Assembly (NCBI GenBank): GCA_030829545.1
Contig: JAURAI010000002.1
Location: 62,001 to 126,000, forward strand
Length of the DNA stretch: 64,000 nucleotides
Reading direction: 5' to 3'
Source of the DNA: Candidatus Poseidonia sp.
Lineage (GTDB): Archaea > Thermoplasmatota > Poseidoniia > Poseidoniales > Poseidoniaceae
Below are positions 7,705-19,700 of this stretch, piece after piece. The notes under the pieces are model-generated. The model saw only the letters and a program-made list of their open reading frames with translations, ran no database searches and had not been told where the DNA came from. The translations under genes were made by a program, and so were the position numbers. Positions within the stretch are counted from its first letter, which is position 1; each line of letters opens with the position of its first letter.

Positions 7705-10700
7705 TCAAGCCTTCTTGTCGTAGCTCAAGTCATCCCAAGTACGGAGCAAAGCACCGTCTCCATTGATTGGAGCGTAACTTAGGGTGATGGTAGCGTCGAC
7801 GAGAGGTGTGCCGTCAGGTGCGTGGGTGCGAATGAAGATCGTGTCACCGGAGTTGAAGGTCGAGATTGACCTGGATTCATTCTCCGAGATTTGTTCTTTG
7901 TTCACCGAGTCCACGAAGGTCACGAATGCATCGCTGTTGGCCGGATTGAATCCGTACACGCCATTGCTATCAGCAAGACCCACCGTGAAGGTGTTGAGTG
8001 CACCGGTAGCGTTGAGGTAGAACACCTTGACTTCAACCGCTTGAGTAGCGAGTTCAGTCTGAGATTGCTCCACTGTAATACGCCAGTGTCCTTCGTCTGC
8101 ATCGAATCCGTTGATGTCTTCAATGTCAAAGGTCACACGAGGTACACCCTTCACGTCGGTTTCTGCGAGGCTGGAAGCCCAGACGTAGATGACACCGGAA
8201 AGCACGACTGTGATGGCCACCATCAGAATGGTTGCGATCACAGGGCTGACTGCAGCGTCGTCTTCGCTCATGGACTCAACTTCTTCTTCATCATCAGCAC
8301 GGCGGCTGGAGAAGGAGAGAGCGCTCACAAAGAGACCGGTGAGAGCCACTGCGACAATGCTTGGTGCGAACGATGGCACGGAGCTTGCTCCGATCGTTTC
8401 GACAACATCAGGCAAGTTCTGGCTGGTTGCCAAGAAGTTGCTCGATGGCTGGTTGGCGTGGTTGCACACGTCAGCGGTAGCCAAGGAGGTCATGATGTTG
8501 TTACACCAGTTGCTGTCTTCGAGCAGTGGTCGGCGCTCGGAGGTCTTCGTTGCGTTCTTACCGTATTGACCAGGCTTGGACCATGGGTCGTCACTTTGCA
8601 CATTGTTGATGATGGCGTAGTGGGATCCAGGTTCGTCGGCTTGGAAGCGGTCTGCAGTTGTCACTGACATGTCACATGGGTTGGCCAAACAGGTCACAAC
8701 GTCCATCTCAACCCAAACATGGGTTGTGTCTTTGGTGACATAAACATCTTCGGTGTACTTGACGGTTGCACCGTAATCAGGCACAGCGTAGTAACGAGTC
8801 TGTTCAACATCATCATGGCCGTCCGTGTGGTACGTGATAGCCAACATGTGGTCGTATCGGTATGGACCTTCATCGCCGCCACCGTTGATACCGACGGTGA
8901 CTGGCACATAGGTACCGGTCATGACGTTGGTAACACCGTTGAAGTTGAATCCAGCTTGGTCATCGAATGCATAGTCAGGGACTTGCTCACGGACGTTCTC
9001 AACACGAACACCAATTTCCTTGGTAGCAACACCTTGCTGGTAGTCTGCAATGGCCATGACACTTGGGTCGTAATTAGGCACAAAGGTGTTGTATTCTCCT
9101 TGGGTAGTAGGTGCAGTTGGTGTGTCACGTAGAACCAAACGGATTTGACAGTATTCAGAACCAGACGGACCGATTTGGTGGATACCGTTGTTGTTCAAGT
9201 AGTCAATTTCCCAGTCGTTAGCGTTGGTAGTTGCGTCCTCAATGAGGTCAAACACGAGGTCGTCACCAACGATGGTCGTGGTGAAGTAGTTCGTGTAGAC
9301 ACATTGGTCAGTGGATTCAACAGTCCAGACAAGGTCGTCCATTTCGTGGTCGATGTCCGTCTTGATCGCAGACATGTCGTAGGTCAAGTTCGCTACGTTC
9401 TCGTCATCTTCCATCAAGGAGATGGACCATGGGAGAGCAGGGATTGAACCGTTGTCAGCAACCATAACCGTCTCTGTCGTTCGGTTCCAGTCAAGGATGA
9501 CTGGAGCGTCGTTGACTGGAGCAACGGAGAACACAACATCGAGAGTATCGCTGTTTTGGTTCTCGGCACCGTCGTCAGCAAGACCGAGGGTCACCGTACA
9601 CTTTCCACCCAACTCGTTGTTGGTGTTTTCAGTGATGGTCAACTCGTTGTTGACGATGTCAACACTGAACGCAGAACAAGCATCGGTGGTTCCGAGGTCA
9701 ACGGCTCCGGCAGTCCAGGTGTAGACCTGTCGTGCAGGTGATTGCTCGTTGGCCATGTCACGGATGTAGGAACGTGTAGCGTTCGACACATCGCCGAGGA
9801 ACTTGGTGTGTGTACCAAATCCTTCTGGCAGGATGTTGTAGTTGCTGTCATCTTCGGAGAAGATTGGCATACAGTCAGAGCGCTCAACATTGCAGATCAC
9901 TGGTTTGTCGTTGATGTTGTTCACCGTGTAGGTGATGTTGTGGCTGTCAACCAGTCCGTTGCTGTCTGTCACTTCGAAAGAGAAGACCATGTAACCGAAT
10001 TGGTCTGTGAGCGGCGTGATGGTAACATCTTGGCCGTTCTGAGCCCAATCAACGAGCACGTTGTCGTGAGCGACGAGTGTGCCGTCGGTAACAACCCAAC
10101 TCAAGGAGGATTCCTCATCTTGGACGTCATCTGCGAGGTCGGTAAGGCTGAAGGTGAAAGAACCAGAGTCCTCATCCTTCGAGAAGTCAACCAATCCGTC
10201 GTCAGTGTCGGTACCTTCAGTGTCAATAACTGGGCAAGCACGCAAGATGTCAATGGTACTGCGGACATCTGATGTGTCTCCAGTTCCTGCGACATATCCA
10301 TCGTTGAACACGACGTTGGTAGCCATTGAGATATCATCAACGGTAGCCCAGTCGTAGGCACAGTCAGCAACAGTCTTGACCATCAAGTCGTAGTTCTTCT
10401 GACCTGAGGCTGTGGCGCTACCCTTGTAGGATTGGTAGACCAACACTTCGTCGCTGAGTGAACCACCGGTCAAATCATCGTGTGTCAATTCAACGGTCAT
10501 GAACTTGGACAAGTTCTGGAGCGTTGCTGCACTGTCGAGGGTTTGCGATGGGTGAGCCACACTGATGTCAGCGGTTGTCTCGCTTTGCACCACTGCGACG
10601 ATATCGATCTCAGATGGCATGCCACCGATTCGGCTCCATGGGAGCGAAATCTCAGCAAGCGATGTTGAGAAGTCAACGTCGACGTTAGCAGTGCTCAAAC

Positions 10701-13700
10701 TGGATGGTCCCCAGCCAAGGAAGCCGTAACTGTAGAGGTCATAGGAACTCTCACTGTCAGCCCACAACACGTAGTTTGCGTTGAATGGCAGGTTGTGAGC
10801 TCCACCGAGTCCGTTGTAACCAACGTCTGAACCACTGCTGTCGGTGCTGATGTAAATCAGGACGTCAGAGTTGGACAGGTCACTGTTGGTCATACCGAAG
10901 TACATACCGTCACCTTCGATGTAGGTCACCAAGAAGTCGTCTGTTCCGTCACCGCTCATGGTACCGGGCATTGCGTAGCCTGATGGGTTGAGGGCGTTTC
11001 CACCGACCCAATCATCATTCGAACCGTCAACAGACATTGCTTCAGGCTGGAAGGTGGTTGAGACATAGGATGCACGTTCCTTGTCCGTAGACATGAGAAG
11101 CAGAGCAACATCACTGGTTGTAGAAGCACCCAAGTGGGTGGCCTCAATGGACATCAAGTTCGCTTCGTCAATGACTGCAGATGTTGCAACGTTGATCTTC
11201 GACGGGTCCAATGTGTTTCCAATCGAGGTAACATGGGAGCCAGCCTGAGCGTCAATCTGGACGCTTGAAGCGGACCAGGTCAAGTTCTCAACACTGCCTT
11301 CTGCATCCTTAACGGCAAGGGCTGTTGTAGCGTCAGAGACACCACCGTCCCAGCGGAATGGTGTATTTTCAACATACATACCGATGTAACCAGATGCATC
11401 CATTGGGTAGACCCACACATCGTCACTGTTGATGACGTGCAGACCGGTACCGGTGCTTCCACCGTCAACCGATGCGTCGATTGCAATGACGTTGACATCA
11501 TCTGCGTAGACTCCGTAATCGGTTCCAGCAATGGTTGCATCGCCAATCAAGACGAGGTCACCGTTTTCCTTGTCAACACCAGTGGCGAAGCCGCTGATGT
11601 CAGTTCCATTAAGGGTCAAAGGATTGTTGCTGCTGTCAGTCAAGATACCTACAGTCGAAGAGGTGCTTGAACCCGTGAGGGTTGAACCGACGTCACTGTA
11701 CGAACAATCCTCGATCACGATGGCATTGTCACCGAGCGTGATTGAGTTAGCACTCGATTGAATGCTAACACCATCACAGTCAATAGCGGAAATACCCACT
11801 GCGTTCGGTGAAACACGACCTGCTGAGAGACCGATGGTGTTTCCACTGACATCAGGTCCAGCATATGCGGAGGAGCCTGATGAACTTTCAAGGACATCGA
11901 TGTCTGCACCACCGTCACCCCACGAGTCCGAAACAACGAGGGTGTAATTGCCCGCATCGCTGTAAGTTCGTAGTGGTGAATACAAGAAGTTGCTACTGAA
12001 GGAGTAGGTTCCCCATGTGTCTTTCGTGCCGTCAGGCTTGGTGACTTCCAAGCTGATTTCGTAGCCCCAACTGTCTGTTCCGAGATTGAGGTCAGCACTC
12101 TTGCCAGCGGCAAGTGTCCATGAACAGGTATCAGAACTTCGGTAATCGCTTCGGCCGATCGAACACAACGAGGACGTAGGTGATGGAGGAGCCTCCATAC
12201 CATCGAGGTAGATACCACCATCAGCATCCGTGAGGGTGTTGTCGGTGATGTCACCACTGCCTTCGCTGATGGAAATACCAGTTGAAGTTGGGTCAGCGAT
12301 GCCACCAATATCGTTGCTGTCAACGGTAAAGTTGTAGACTCCCACGAGATAAATTGCATCATTTCCGCCAGTGATATCGTTGTTCTGAATCAACAAGTCC
12401 GCTGTGCCACCTGGGTACACTGCAATAGCATGGCCGTTACTTGGACTCATGTCGTTGCCTGAGATTTCAACACCTTGAGCTTCGTTGGAATTGTAGAGCC
12501 AGATGTCAGCAATTTCTCCACCCTTTGTGAAGGTGTTGTCAGCAATGGTCATGTTGTCTGCTCCAACCTCGTTTGTCTTGTGGCTGTAGTAGTATGGCGA
12601 ACGTTCGAGCATCATACCGACACCACAGTTCACGAAGTTGTTGTTGCTCACAATGTTACCTTCTCCGCCACCGATGACCATACAGATGTCGGTGTACTGG
12701 ATAGCATTGTTCAACTCAGTGTATCCTTTGAAGTGGACAAAGGTGCTGTTTGTGATTTGGAAGTCATCCAGTTCGTAGCTGTTGTAGTAGCCGTAGCCCA
12801 TTGCACCGTTCAATGTCGCGATACCAGAAATGGTCGTGTTGTTCATGAAGGTGTTCAAGGAGTAATATCGGTATCCGATGTTGAATCCTTGAGGATCGCC
12901 TGAGTCACTGACCGCAACTGCTGTCACGGTTGCATCGTTCATGTACAATGTTGTTTCACCGCTGTAGTAAGGATACATACGGTTAGAATTATCGAAATCA
13001 TAGGATGCTGTAGAGATCCAGGTACTTCCGTTCCAGTTGTGCTTGCCAGTGGCAAGATACATGAATGGAGCGTCCATCATGACGGTCTCGCCAGCAAGGT
13101 CGTTTCCACTGTGACTGCGTAGGTAACCGTATTCGGTCATCTCGTTAGCCTGTCCCGAATTGAAGACTCGGCTACCGGTTGAGCTGAGGAATCCGGAACA
13201 TGGTGCAACGTTCACGTATGACGTTGAGGAGTCACAAATACGAGCCGTGAATGAATCTTCAAGGTACATCGTATCGGCATTTCCAGCGGAATCAGTCAAA
13301 CTAATGTCGTGGAAGTCGTAACGGAAGTCAGCGTTGTTGACGCTGCTGCTCGTCCACGAATATGCGATCTCCGCCACAGCTACTGCACTGTAACCACCAA
13401 GGTTGAGCACACATACGCTAGCGCAGGATCCGCTGTCGACAGTTTGTGTAGTGTAGGTCATATCGTGAGCAACACCGTTAGCGTCCGTTTCAGCCATTCC
13501 AGCCACTTCACCTGAAGCATCCTTGAGTACGACGTTGGTACCCACGACATTTTCAGCGACGTTTGATACATTGGCTTGAAGAGTTACGTCTACTTGTCGC
13601 ATACGCAAGAATTCACCAGTACCTGTCACTTCAATGGTAGATGTATCTACGCTTCCCTCAATGTAATCCATCACTGAGGAGCCAGAGATAACAACATCCT

Positions 13701-16700
13701 TTGTGTTGCTCATCGTTACATCAGTGAGAGTGAAGTCACCATCACCACCAGCGTCAATTCCAACTGCGTTGTTCTGAATGGTCAAAGCATTCATTGTGAC
13801 ATCTGAATCAGTGTTGCTGCTGTACTTGAATGCTGCACCAGCGGAACCAGTGATGGACCCCGTTAGGTCGCCACCAAGGTCGTTTTGATAGTAGATTCCA
13901 GCAAGCAATTGATTTTCGAGGTCGATGTTCTCGAGGTCAACACCGCCAGAGGCAGTTTGAGCGACGAGTACGCCGTAATTACCACCAGAGACGTTGAAGC
14001 GATTGGTTGTCACGGATGATTGTCCAACGACATTCAATCCAGCTTGTGTAGGATTGGTGACATCAATATCTTCAAAGTGGCCTGCAGTAAAGGCGCCACC
14101 AACTTGGACACCGTAATCGGAACCAATGATGCTACCTTCCTTGAACAGAGGAGTACCAGATTCTCGCATGTAATCACCAAGATCGCCAGGGTTGTTACCT
14201 GCACGGGCTACGAAGTCGTAGCGGTCCTGGTAATTGTCTGCTCCACGGTGTAGGACATCCATCCACAAGGTGAGCTTGGAGATATTTCCGCCGTTAGCAA
14301 CGGAATTGGAGATGTCAACGACCGGGAAGGTCATACGAGCGCCCTGTCCTGAGTTCATGTAGTAGGTGTAAGCATAGTCGAGGCAGACACCGTAGTTGTT
14401 GGGGTAACCACCGGAAGCATAACTTGGTGGACTTCCAACGTTTCCAGGTTGACCAGGACCACTTGATGGTTGTCCGTTGCTTCCTTCAGGAGGTGCGTAG
14501 ACACCGTTGAAGTAGAAGGATGGGGAGTAGTAGCCCCAGTACTTGTACGGATAACGTGATTGGTAAGTTCCCGTAGGAGAGATATCCGTCTGTTCCCAGT
14601 CGAAACCGAATTCATCAGGTGCTTCGTAGTAGTCAGGATAACCAACGCTGGTTTGTCCTAGCCAGTAGCGGTAGAAGTAGTAGAAGTAACCGTCGAAGTT
14701 CCCGTAGTTGTCTCCGGGGGATTCGATGCCGTAGTAATTGCAATGCCATGATGGAGCACCACCGGAACCACCGTTGTAGGTGTGTGTTCCTGCGGTGACG
14801 GCTGGGTCGTTGCTACCGTAGGGGTAGTATCCTTCTTGGCCATCATCGGTGACGTTCCAGCTGTTACCGTTTTCATCTTCGAACTCAATGTTCATTCGGT
14901 CGGTGATGAAGTAGTATTTGCTCGACGCATAGTTGTAGGAAGGGTGTGCGTTTCCACCAGCCCAGATGGAGTTCGCACCCACCTGAAGGAAGTTGCCTGT
15001 TCCAAGGTAGGAAGAAAGGTCAATCTGATAGGTTGTCCATCCGTTGCTTGCACCAGATAGCGCAGTACTTCGGTAGATGGTTGGTAGAGACATACCACCG
15101 TATGCTGCGATACCAACGGTGTTACCGTTGGAGGTGAAACCATCCACTTGTGGAGCACCGTTGTAGGATTGGATACCCACAGCAGCATCCTTCACCATCA
15201 CGTCATTGACTGTAGCGCCAGCGTTTTCGATCCAAAGAGCCGTTCCGGTTTGCCCCGTGTTGATGATGCTGGATGCACTGATACTCAATGAACCGCCATC
15301 AACCTTCACGGTTGCCATTTCATCAGATGACGCAGTTGAACCGAAGATGGTTGCTGAGTCAAGCATGGTCAAGGAGGCTCCATTTCCGATAAGGAGTGCA
15401 GCATCAGTAGCCGTGTCTTGAGCAATGTCACGCATGTTAGCGTGGTCAAGTGTTAGACTACCACCGTTTTGGATGTCAAGGTGCAGGCCGTAGGTCGGGG
15501 AGACCGCACGGATAGCAGCTGGGTTTCCAGAGGTTCCGTCATCGTTCGCCGTGATGGAGCCGCCATCCTTCAGCACGATGACTGGAGTGGATGTGGCGGT
15601 ACTAAGCACACGGAGCGAACCACCTTGAATTTCAAATCCACAACCATCGAGCATAAGATCTGCTGCGACGGTGATGGAAGTATCATCAAAGGTGAACATG
15701 TTGGTTGAAGCATCGTAATTTCCGGACAAGTTGCTGTAAGCAGCATCGTTGATCAACTTGTAACAGTCGAGCGTGGGGTCGTTAAAGACAATTGGAGCAG
15801 GCTCAAGGAGCAAGTCCAAGTGAGCTCCCCATGTGTAGCCGCCGCTAGGATACCAGTCGCTAGCGAGAGTTATGTCTGGGTAATCATCAGGGTATGTCTC
15901 ATTTTGACCTGCGGTACCGAATGCACGGACGACGTGGTCTGCATAAGATGTACCATCGCTGTCCTCGACAACGACCCAAACGCTCGTATTTCCGTCAGCA
16001 TCGGTTATGTGCCTTCCAACCTGGAACAACTCGTTGTTGTTGCTGTCCAAGAGGGATGCAGTCACGACGTGATCGGCTTTGTACACACGGGTTTGCTGAC
16101 CGTTGATGGTTGCAAGACGGTAGAGGGATGCGTTAGCCAGTCCACCAAAGTAAATCATGGATGGATTGGACAACGATGATGAAACATCAAAGGAACAATC
16201 ACCTGTATCTCCGCTGGAGTCAGAACAGTCGTTGCCGTTGATTGCAACATCGATCAAGACGACATTGGTTCCCGTACGTGCCTTGGCGACGTAGGGGCCA
16301 GTGCTGCTAACTACAGAGCTTGAGATGGTCGATTCACCGATGGCGATGTGTGTATTACGACCGTCAAACACGTGGTCCGTGGTTGAACTGTGTGTAATTG
16401 TTGCATCGCTGATGGTCACCATGTTCTTTGCTGTGGCACAAGATGCTGAACTCTTGAATGAATCAAGAGAAGGAGCATCCAGTTCCATAATCCAACTGCA
16501 ACCAGTCACTGTGAAAGCCCCAATGTCGAAGTTCTCCATCTCCATCACTTCGTTGGTGATGGCGCTACCAGTGAGCGTAACATCGCCAGCCGTGATGTCT
16601 GTAAAGGTACCTGGATGGATACGTTGCATTGAGATATCGCCAGCCGTGATGGTGTCAAGAACAGCATTTGTACTGGAAGGCCCATTGCCTGTCTGCGAGG

Positions 16701-19700
16701 TTCCACCTGGAACCACCATCATATCAGCAGTACCGAAGTCAACGTCCATGAGGATCATGCTATCCATTGCGAAGATACTCACATCAGCATAGGAATCAAT
16801 GTCCACGTTGTTGATGTAGACATCAGAGCCTACACCGGCATCGGATTTGATTGCCGCACCGGTTTGAGCTGCTGTGTTGGTCACAGTCACATTGGACACA
16901 CGAACGTCTTGAAGGTCGATATTCACGAAGTTGCGATATGCGTTTTCAACAGTGAGGTTTTCCGCCACAAGCATTCCTGAAGAAGAACCAGCAACGCTCA
17001 TGATTGCACCGTCTCCGACGTTACCATCAGTGTTACAGTTCTTCATGGTACCCTCGAGGAGTGTAGCCATGGTGTTTTCTGCGAAGTAGAAACACGATTC
17101 ATCAACACCGTCAATGGTGAAGTCCATCATTGTGACAACCGTTCCTTGACCGCTGCCGTGAGTAAAGACTGCACCGACATCGGTGAAGGTGACTTCAGAC
17201 ATGGTGTAGTTACCTGTGTTACAATCCGCTGTGGAAGAACCACAAGACGGACCGGAGCCGTCATGACGGCTTCCTGAACGGAATACAGCATCTTCAGTGT
17301 TGTTGAAGTTCACGTAGCTAAATTGGTGTCGATCGTCGGTTCCGCCAGATGTAGTACAGTCGTCAGTGAACGCCATACCTAGCCAGTCAGCACCGTTCAT
17401 TCCGGTGAAGTTGATTGGGTTGGATGAGTTACCAATAGCTGTGAACTTGGTACAAGAACCGTCGAAGGAAATACCCTTTCCTGCAGCAATTTGAATTTGC
17501 ACACCAGGCTCAATGGTCAAGTCGGAACTGACCGTGAGGTACTTGTTGGTAGGGTTGATTCGAATTGGGCTGTCGGTAAGGTCCCAGTGAGGGTCAGAAG
17601 TGATGTCGGAGGTGACATCAGTTCCCTTGCCTTCGTAAGGCATCACACGGTAGTATGTTGAACAGTCAGTGCTCGAAGTGGTGTAGCAGTAGTAAGCGTT
17701 GTATCCAGTCCAGAACGGAGCGATTGTACCCGGTCGAGCAAGGCTTGAACCGCTGTATGGTAGAGCAGGTTGATGGTAGGTCCAAAGGTTACGCTCAAGG
17801 TTGGTATTTCCGTTGTCAATGAAGTACATTGAACCTTGTCGGCTGAGTTGGATACGGTCGTTGCTGTCATCACCATCGTAGGTGGTACCGAAATACTCGA
17901 ATTCGAAACCAGCAGGGATGTCAATGTTAGCGTTACATCTGTTCTTGTTGGTGTTCCAATAGTAGGAAGACATACAGTAGTAGAGGTATGGTCCTCCGTT
18001 GGAAGTTCCTGAGAGAGCAGTGTTAGCATTTGCAAGCTCAACGAGTCCCTTATCGAAGGATTCCCAGCCGTGGCTTGTGGAATCTGTTGAGATACGGAAG
18101 TTCGAAGCGGTTGGTGTGTGGCCAGGGTTGCTGTTGAAACTCGTAGATGCGGAGTGAGCAATGCTTGCACCCTTGGAACGTGTTTGATCCATGTATCCAA
18201 TTGACCAGGAGTTGTAAGTAGCCTTACAGCCTGAATCGTACTTGAATTCAATCTCATTGGTCACGTCATAGAATGCTGCCTGAACGGTACATTCTGTGCC
18301 ATAGGTGTAGTATTGACGGTCATGCCATTCCACCACGAAGACCTTGTTCGGGTCGCCGCGCTCAAAGGAGTAGGTAGACGAAGTGTTCACGTTGATACCT
18401 GCACTGACGGTCGATGTGTCTCGTGAGGTGAAGTAGTATTCCACAGTGTCGTTAACTTCCAAGTCCTCGACATCAGCACTCCACGTACATTGTGAGAGTG
18501 TACAATCGGCTCGAGACTTTCCGGCTTCCTGAGTCATGGCAGTTGAGGTCCACGTACCAGCAGTACCACCATCAGGGGTGATTCGGTGATAGAGCGTAGG
18601 CCCAACACCGGCTGAACTGCTTGTGTTCAAACCTGCTGCTGGGTCACCAGCATCAAGAATAGACACCGACACAGTTCGAGTCTTAGCGTGAGAATCTTTC
18701 ATTGCTGTATGCATCATATCAGGCTTGAATGTGTCTGGCGTAGGTGCGACATTTCCGACCTTGTAAGACATGTCCCCAGTTGAGGCTTGACGGCCATAGT
18801 AACCGCTACCGAGCGCAAATCCGCTCCAGCGGTATGAACTGGGTGAGTTGTAGATCATGTAGTACGCAGAGGTACAACGGTCGTAGGATGTAGCACGGTA
18901 GAAGTAATACCATCCGTTGGTGGTCACACACATGCGGTTGGCTGTGGTCGAACTTCCAGTTGAGTTGAACTTGAAGGTACCAAAGTCACCAGTGATGTCC
19001 CCTGGGATAGCGAACTTGTAGGCTTGAGTAACACCGTATGCAAGAGATTGTGTTGGTGCTGCACCACCGGTAAGTGGTGCGTCGATTCCAGTCTCTGTAC
19101 CGACACCGACAACTCCCCATAGGTTCTTTGTGGCGTCATAGTGGTAGATCAAGTTCATTCCAGGTCCGTCAGCGGCGGTGATTTGAAGGTAGCCACCGTT
19201 GCCTACCTGCATGTTTTGATTGCCCTTGTTCGTACCGCTGTCCATACCGTAGGGACCGGTAGCAGGTGCTTGATTCCAGCGAGTAAGCCAGTTGTTGTAG
19301 AATGTGCTCGTTCCACTGTAGAAACATTGGGTAGAGCCAGTACCACAGTTTGAGGTGTCGAATTCAAAGAAGTATTCGTCACTGTCGCTGTAGTAAGTCA
19401 TTTGTCGGTCAAGGAAGCCTTGCGGGCTGTATTGGCTGCTTGCGTGCACGTCGGTAGTCAACACGGTCATCTTCTTGTGTGTTGTTGGTGCATTTGCAGG
19501 GTCAACGATGTCAACCTGGTAGGGTGTAGGCGTCGTTTGGGTACCTGTGAGTGCAGGTGTGTAACCGACGTTTGCACCGTTGCTACCTTGGTTAAGGTCT
19601 TGGTACTTCCAGTAATATCGCAAATCATCTCCGTAGGAGAGGTCATCGGTTCGTGCCTTGAAGTAGCAATCTGTAGTTGTGCTGCCGCAGGTGCCGATTG

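Noticed and set aside
7891-8667. 258-codon plus-strand ORF and other plus-strand frames across 7.8-21.5 kb
   Set aside because: Shadows of the giant minus-strand gene; they arise from its codon bias and show no motifs.
11715-12362. 215-codon minus-strand ORF (and 17643-18257, 204 codons) within the giant gene
   Set aside because: Different frame of the same region, Thr/Ser-rich garbled sequence, while the main frame is continuous; no frameshift is needed.
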